Origin: Paratrimastix pyriformis
Lineage: Eukaryota; Preaxostyla; Paratrimastigidae
Length of the DNA: 64,000 nucleotides
Assembly (NCBI GenBank): GCA_027972325.1
Contig: JAPMOS010000011.1
Span: 560,501-624,500, forward strand
Direction of reading: 5' to 3'
The notes beneath the pieces were generated by a model. That model had not been told where the DNA came from. It saw only the letters and a program-made list of their open reading frames with translations, and did not search any database. This document shows positions 60,301 to 64,000 of the stretch, piece by piece. A program made the translations under genes and the position numbers. Numbering within the stretch: position 1 is the stretch's first letter; each line of letters starts with the position of its first letter.

Positions 60301-62029
60301 CCCATCCCATGCCCACCCCGCTCGGCTACGCACCCCAGGGACGCTGCCGGGGCCCTCGCGGCGGGCCATCGGGCGGAAGATGGTCACCCTGCCCAACCAG
60401 CCCACAGAGGTCCGCCCCGCCCCTCGCCCCGCCCGCAAACGGGACGGCCGCCTGAGGCCCCGGCATCATAGAATCGCATCATCGAATCGCATCATAGAAT
60501 CGCATCATAGAATTGCATCATCCGTCCCCGTCCCATCCGATCACCATCCGATCACCGTCATCACCCCCCGCCTGGCTGCCGGCAGGCCTGCATCGACTGG
60601 ATGGTGGCCACGGGGAGCCGGCTGTACCGGCTGTACGGCCTGCTGGAGCGCATCTGGCCCGCCGACCGGGTGGCCGCCTACCACAGGCAGCACCCGCCCA
60701 GGCCCACCGCCCCGGGCCGCTCGGGGGCCGCCATCCGCCTCCCGGCCGAGGACCCCTCCGCCGTCCGCCCCCATCAGCCCCCCCCCCCCCCCCCCCCCCC
60801 GGGTCGTCACTGGGTGCTGATGATGCGCCCCTCTCTCTGCTCTGGTGGGACAGCGCTCCGCCACGGGGAGCGAGGCCTTCACGGGGAGCCCCGTGGCCGG
60901 GTCGGAGGTGCTCTTCGCCCGCCTCGAGGAGGCCCTGGGCCCCCGCGCCCTGGCCGACCACGTCGTCGGCATCAAGCGCGCCAAGGCCGTCCGTCCCCCC
61001 GCCCGGCCACGCCCCCCCGCTCCCGGCCACGCCCCCCGCGCCCAGTCCATGCCCCCTCGTCATGACCAGCCCATGCCCAGCGAGATGCCATGCCATCTCT
61101 GAGCCGCTCATCCTCCGATGGCATCTTTGATGGGTGGGCCGCTCATCCTCCGATGGCATCTTTGATGGGTGGGCCGCTCATCCTCCGATGGCATCTTTGA
61201 TGGGTGGGCCGCTCATCCTCCGATGGCATCTTTGATGGGTGGGCCGCTCATCCTCCGATGGCATCTTTGATGGGTGGGCCGCGGGACCCTCTGGGGGCGG
61301 GCGGGGGCCGTGGTGGGCCGTGGGGCCGCAGCTGCTGGCCAACGAGGAGGACCGCCAGAAGAAGCTCCTCGAGAACCTCGACCAGGAGGCCCGCCGCAAG
61401 TCCGCCCCCACGCACCCCTCCCTCCCCTCCCGGCCCTCCACTCCCAGCCCTCCCCTCCTGGCACCTCCCCCGGCCCCTCGCCTCTCCGACCTCGGCCCCC
61501 CCGCCCGGCTGGGTGGCTGGCACTGAGTCTTCCCGGCCCGCCCGCCCGCCCGCCCGCCCGCCCGCCCGCCCGCCCAGCTACCACCGACTGAAGAAGCGCT
61601 GCGAGCAGGCCAAGCTGCCCCCGCCCCCCGAACCCCGCTTCGCCGACATCCGGCCGCCGCCCTCGCACCCCTCCTTCGCTGTCCTGCGTCAGGTGGCGGG
61701 CGCCTTCGTCCGACTGGTGGCCCAGGGCCTCGCCCTCCACCACCGCCTCGCGGGCGAGGTCCGCCCTCCCCCTCCCTCCCCTCCCCCTCCCTCCCCCTCG
61801 TCCTCGCCCTCCCCCCAGCCACGGGTCAGCCGGATGCTCACGAGCGACACCACCCGCACGCTGCCACCCCGGGCGGTGTGGGGGCGCCTGTCTGCAGGTG
61901 CCCACGGCGCGCACCAACCAGAGCAGCCTCGAGGCGGCCTTCAGCCAGCTGGGCGAGAAGCAGCCCGCCATGGCCGCCGGGTCGCCCCCCATGGGGCTGG
62001 CCACCCCGCCCCCGGCCCTCATGCCCTGA
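46427..62029 (+). CDS. DOCK-family guanine-nucleotide exchange factor with N-terminal WW domain
   Basis: DOCK proteins activate Rac/Cdc42 GTPases through a DHR-2 domain and bind phosphoinositides through DHR-1. The N-terminus carries a WW motif: EWTKHLDSSGNAFYYNKA, then TGETTWFRP, both Trp and the final Pro present. DHR-1 is spread over about 48.9-50.4 kb (NEVYLTLDTDYIAK; DGAYELVLYHGAP). Helical scaffold exons run 51-56 kb (SFHLDVLDRLAEIYRAERL; ETLKVFTRIVSTPYMRAT). A Ser/Ala/Pro-rich loop fills 56.2-57.1 kb. DHR-2 runs 57.3-62.0 kb, with VPAFYYVAHFVGGAFHKDI and a C-terminal helix, FVRLVAQGLALHHRLAGE, and is interrupted by a second disordered insert at 59.2-59.7 kb. More than 30 introns. The start is tentative: ATG 46427 with a GTTGAA or GTCAAC donor in the first exon. 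The stop TGA at 62027-62029 is firm. Confidence 0.9.
47843..47978. repeat. CCCCT pentamer array in a DOCK intron
   Basis: About 25 CCCCT-type units just before the acceptor at 47988. The sense strand is pure pyrimidine, so it doubles as a very long pyrimidine tract. Confidence 0.95.
49027..49096. repeat. CTC trinucleotide array in a DOCK intron
   Basis: About 22 CTC triplets right after a GTCCGC donor (near 49019) inside the DHR-1 region. Confidence 0.93.
50924..51020. repeat. ACGTCCC heptamer array in a DOCK intron
   Basis: Mixed 7- and 12-bp units of the type CCCACGT and CCCGTCCCACGT, C-rich on the sense strand. Confidence 0.93.
51326..51530. repeat. CACGCCC heptamer array in a DOCK intron
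   Basis: About 28 heptamers with occasional CCCGCCC variants, starting some 25 bases after a GTCCGC donor at about 51300. The same intron later holds a second, unrelated array of GTGCCTGGGTGAT units (51610-51725). Confidence 0.93.
52330..52470. repeat. Degenerate CACCCCGCCCCT array in a DOCK intron
   Basis: Eleven or so 10-12-bp units following a GTCTGC donor near 52328. Confidence 0.9.
52557..52686. repeat. CCCCTG hexamer array in a DOCK intron
   Basis: About 20 units with some pentamer (CCCTG) slips. It shares one intron with the 20-bp array that follows. Confidence 0.93.
52711..52812. repeat. 20-bp minisatellite in a DOCK intron
   Basis: Five perfect tandem copies of CCTGGTTTCTTGGCTGGTCG, ending just before the acceptor near 52823. 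Unlike most arrays here it is G/T-rich on the sense strand. Confidence 0.96.
52955..53055. repeat. CACACCCAGCAAG array in a DOCK intron
   Basis: About six 13-bp units with diverged spacers, followed by a second local array with GGTCCTCTGGTCTGGGGGGG units (53105-53165). Confidence 0.85.
58568..58660. repeat. CATCGCCCCCT 11-bp array in a DOCK intron
   Basis: Eight or nine tandem copies shortly before an acceptor at 58680, inside DHR-2. Confidence 0.93.
60145..60335. repeat. Poly-C, CCA array and 33-bp minisatellite in one DOCK intron
   Basis: A C run (60154-60178), about seven CAC triplets, and about three copies of a 33-bp unit beginning ATGCCCACCCCGCTCGGCTA (60243-60335). Confidence 0.93.
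61103..61278. repeat. 35-bp minisatellite in a DOCK intron
   Basis: Five essentially identical copies of a 35-bp unit starting GCCGCTCATCCTCCGATGGC at 61103, 61138, 61173, 61208 and 61243. The period is not a multiple of three and the array sits between two DHR-2 exons, so it is intronic. Confidence 0.97.
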
Positions 62030-62211
62030 CCGGGCCCCCTCATGCCCTGACCGGCGCGCCGCTCCCTCCCGAACCCATCCTCGTCGTTGCCGTTATCATC
62101 CTCATCCTCCTCATCATCCTCATCCTCATCCTCGTCGTCCTCATCGTTTCGTCGCATGTTCGCCTCGCCAAGGACGATCCCCACCACCGATCCTCCTCCC
62201 TCCGCTGGTGA
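62030..62211. other. Convergent 3' ends of DOCK and NUDT5-like genes
   Basis: 182 bp with a CATCCTCATCCTCCTC-type run. On the plus strand this is C/T-rich, with no AATAAA. Probably both 3' UTRs. Confidence 0.5.
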
Positions 62212-63063
62212 TTAGAGGCTGTGCGGGGCCACAGGGGCGGCGATGCCCAGGGTGTGGGCCAGGGCGATCCCCTGGGCGAAGGCGTACAGACGGGCCTCGA
62301 TCAGCAGCTCCCCGCTGGCACCCATCTCTGCCGACCCCACCCCAGCGGCCCCGCCCCGTGAGATCGGTGTGGGGGGGAGGGGAAAAGGTGGCGTGGCGTG
62401 GCGGGGGGGAGGGGAGGAAAAGAGGCACGGCCGCAGCCCGGCGGACCCTGGAGGCGCTGGGGGAGGTGCTGGTCGAGCGGGAGCAGATGCACGGTGGTGC
62501 GCTCCCCCTCGGCGACGGCGTTGTGGGGATGGGGGTCCTCGTTGTCGGGATGGTCCCCGTCAATCTCCACGGTCACCATTTTGCTACAGAGGTTCGGTGC
62601 AGTCAGAGAGGGAGGAGCGAGCGAGGAACCTGGTGGTTTCGGCGATGGCCGGATTGAGGGTCAGCATGGGCGACAGGGTCATGGCGCCGCAGGTATATCC
62701 TGTTTCTTCCCAAAGTTCGCGGCGTGCTGTCTGTTCTGCGGTCTGTTCGCCGTCCACAAGTCCGGCGGGAAGTTCCAGGGTCTCGTGGTCAACAGGGACG
62801 CGATACTGAGAAACAAGCACAATTTGGGGGGGTTGCCCGCGGAGCCGGAGAATAGGGACCACCTCCACAACATTCAAGCCGCCCCGCGGCATTTTACGTT
62901 GAATCATCTTTGGAGAAGAGGAAAGCGATGTCATTATTAATGGGATTGTACAAAACGAGACCTCCCATTCTCGAGTTTCACCCAAAGCATTGACCCATTT
63001 TGCTTTGGCAAAGTTCAACCACCGGCCCTCAGCGACAATCTCGACACCAATCTGTTTCGGCAT
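62212..63063 (-). CDS. NUDT5-like ADP-sugar pyrophosphatase (Nudix)
   Basis: Hydrolyses ADP-ribose or related ADP-sugars to AMP and sugar phosphate. Four exons (62962-63063, 62630-62907, 62447-62583, 62212-62327) close to 210 residues; human NUDT5 has 219. Seen: an N-terminal strand region, KWVNALGETREWE; VVEVVPILR; the Nudix region LELPAGLVDGE followed by ARRELWEETGYTCG; then LTLNPAIAETT, MVTVEIDGD and the NUDT5-type C-terminal helix LLIEARLYAFAQGIALAHTL. REUxEExGU is intact, but the first Glu of the box sits one position early (G-x4-E). This matches a one-residue shift in the loop rather than loss. First two introns are 54 and 46 bp. The start is the only ATG before the conserved region. 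Confidence 0.92.
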
Positions 63064-63157
63064 TTTTGAATTCAAAAGAGCGGCTTTGTTTCGAGAGCCG
63101 CGCGGCAGTTTTTACCCGGATCGTTTTCGAGTTTTTTTCGTTGTCAAGCAACCCCAA
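63064..63157. promoter_or_regulatory. Short divergent promoter
   Basis: 94 bp between the NUDT5-like start and the last gene's start, AT-rich with several T runs. No specific element can be named. Confidence 0.45.
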
Positions 63158-64000
63158 ATGGAGAGTTTGAAGCGAATGGTGTTCGATGAAGTGAAACCGG
63201 TGACATCGCGGTCGTTGAGCTTCGAAACCAGAATTCCGATTCAACAATCGAAAAAGTTTGCGTGCTGTAAGTCCGAATTGTGTCTACAAATTGTCCTTTG
63301 TTAGGATGATTGAAGAATTAGCACAAGCATTTCGCGACCAACTTCACATTGTTTATTGCGCTTCCGTCAAGACCGAGACCGGGATCCGGTTCGAGCTGGT
63401 TCCACAAGGTTTGCCCGTCGCCGCTGCACGATGACCCCGGCTCACCTGTTCTGGACAGGAGATCCACCCTGTCCCAATGCGCAGATCTACAGTATTCAAT
63501 TTCGCGGTGATACCAAGCCCACCCCGGCAGCCCTTGCCGAGGCCAATCGGGAGGCGGCCAAACGGCTCTTCGACCAGGGCGAACTCGACGTGAACGCGTC
63601 CGTCCTCTCGCATCTGCCTTTCCGTGAACCTGCATCGGGATCGTTCATAGGACGAGCGCCGTCCGGTGCCCCTTCGCGGCCCCCGTCCGCCAGGCGATGA
63701 CACTCGTCGCCGATGGCCACGATGCCGCGGCCGCGCCCCAGGTGCTGCTGCCCGTCAAGCACCACGGGCCCAAGTCGCCCGGCCCGTCGTCGAGCTCCCA
63801 GCTCCCGACGCCGGCATCACCCCTGCCCGCCGTGCCCGGCTCCCCGCAGCGCGCCGCCGCCCCGACGCCCCTCCGGCCCACGGGGCCCCGCCAGCACCTC
63901 CCAGCCCGGGCGGGGGCCGACGGCGGGGCCCCGAGCAGCGCGGCTGCCCTGCCCGCCAAGCGGCCCCACCAGCATCAGCCCGCACGCCCCTCGGGCCTCG
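63158..64000 (+). CDS. Unknown protein, 3' part outside the window
   Basis: I do not recognise this protein. It starts MESLKRMVFDEVKPVTSRSL. A short first intron follows, either 63271-63304 (GTCCGA donor, 34 bp) or a nearby alternative starting at 63262. The next exon reads MIEELAQAFRDQLHIVYCAS and ends at 63408. After a 50-bp intron a third exon begins at 63459 (PPCPNAQIYSIQFRGDTKPT; AALAEANREAAKRLFDQGEL). Downstream, VRQAMTLVADGHDAAAAPQV and a Pro/Ser-rich stretch run to the window end in another frame, so a further splice must lie between about 63640 and 63690. I could not place that splice. The compact alpha/beta start followed by a disordered tail is all that can be said. Confidence 0.5.

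Noticed and set aside
61103-61278. CRISPR-like regular 35-bp array
   Set aside because: Copies are directly adjacent with no spacers, and the array lies in an intron of a eukaryotic DOCK gene.
1-64000. tRNA, rRNA, transposon or virus-derived sequence
   Set aside because: No cloverleaf, rRNA core, transposase, reverse transcriptase, integrase or terminal repeat was recognised on either strand.

Overview
This is nuclear DNA from a very GC-rich eukaryote with many introns. Hallmarks are spliceosomal introns in every gene, an ER-type Hsp70 with signal peptide and HDDL tail, an ESCRT-III subunit and a DOCK-family exchange factor. I see no rRNA, tRNA, transposon or virus-derived sequence. The gene set and layout suggest a protist rather than an animal, plant or yeast, but the sequence alone does not fix the lineage.

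Layout (12 genes, both strands, short intergenic gaps): 1-4282 (-) uncharacterised multi-exon gene, 3' part off the window; 4467-10419 (-) xanthine dehydrogenase; 10930-12697 (+) PB1-domain protein; 12907-18990 (-) protein with seven PNPOx-like domains and a C-terminal PH domain; 19057-23067 (+) leucine-rich-repeat protein fused to an XK-like membrane protein; 23420-25909 (-) BiP; 26222-43348 (-) giant coiled-coil/proline-rich gene; 43423-44340 (+) ESCRT-III Vps2/CHMP2; 44501-~46447 (-) Nudix protein with a long tail; ~46427-62029 (+) DOCK protein with an N-terminal WW domain; 62212-63063 (-) NUDT5-like ADP-sugar pyrophosphatase; 63158->64000 (+) unknown. Neighbours are mostly head-to-head (gaps of 66-510 bp, one apparent overlap) or tail-to-tail (160-352 bp).

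I traced exons by hand. Frames close exactly for XDH (1359 aa), LRR-XK (1143 aa), BiP (668 aa), the PB1 protein (518 aa), Vps2 (213 aa) and NUDT5 (210 aa), so those models are strong. The same tracing shows the most unusual property of the window: introns do not start GTRAGT but GTCNG. Of 55 donors, 51 have C at +3, none has a purine there, and 50 have G at +5. Two introns are GC-AG and both begin GCCCGC.

Introns near gene starts are short (about 34-65 bp) and AT-richer. Later introns are longer, C-rich on the sense strand, and many hold their own private minisatellite or a poly(C) run just before the acceptor. Base composition follows the same pattern: gene starts are AT-richer troughs in a very GC-rich sequence. 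The genes do not form an operon or one pathway; several serve endomembrane and signalling functions (BiP, Vps2, DOCK, the LRR-XK protein, the PH-tailed PNPOx protein).
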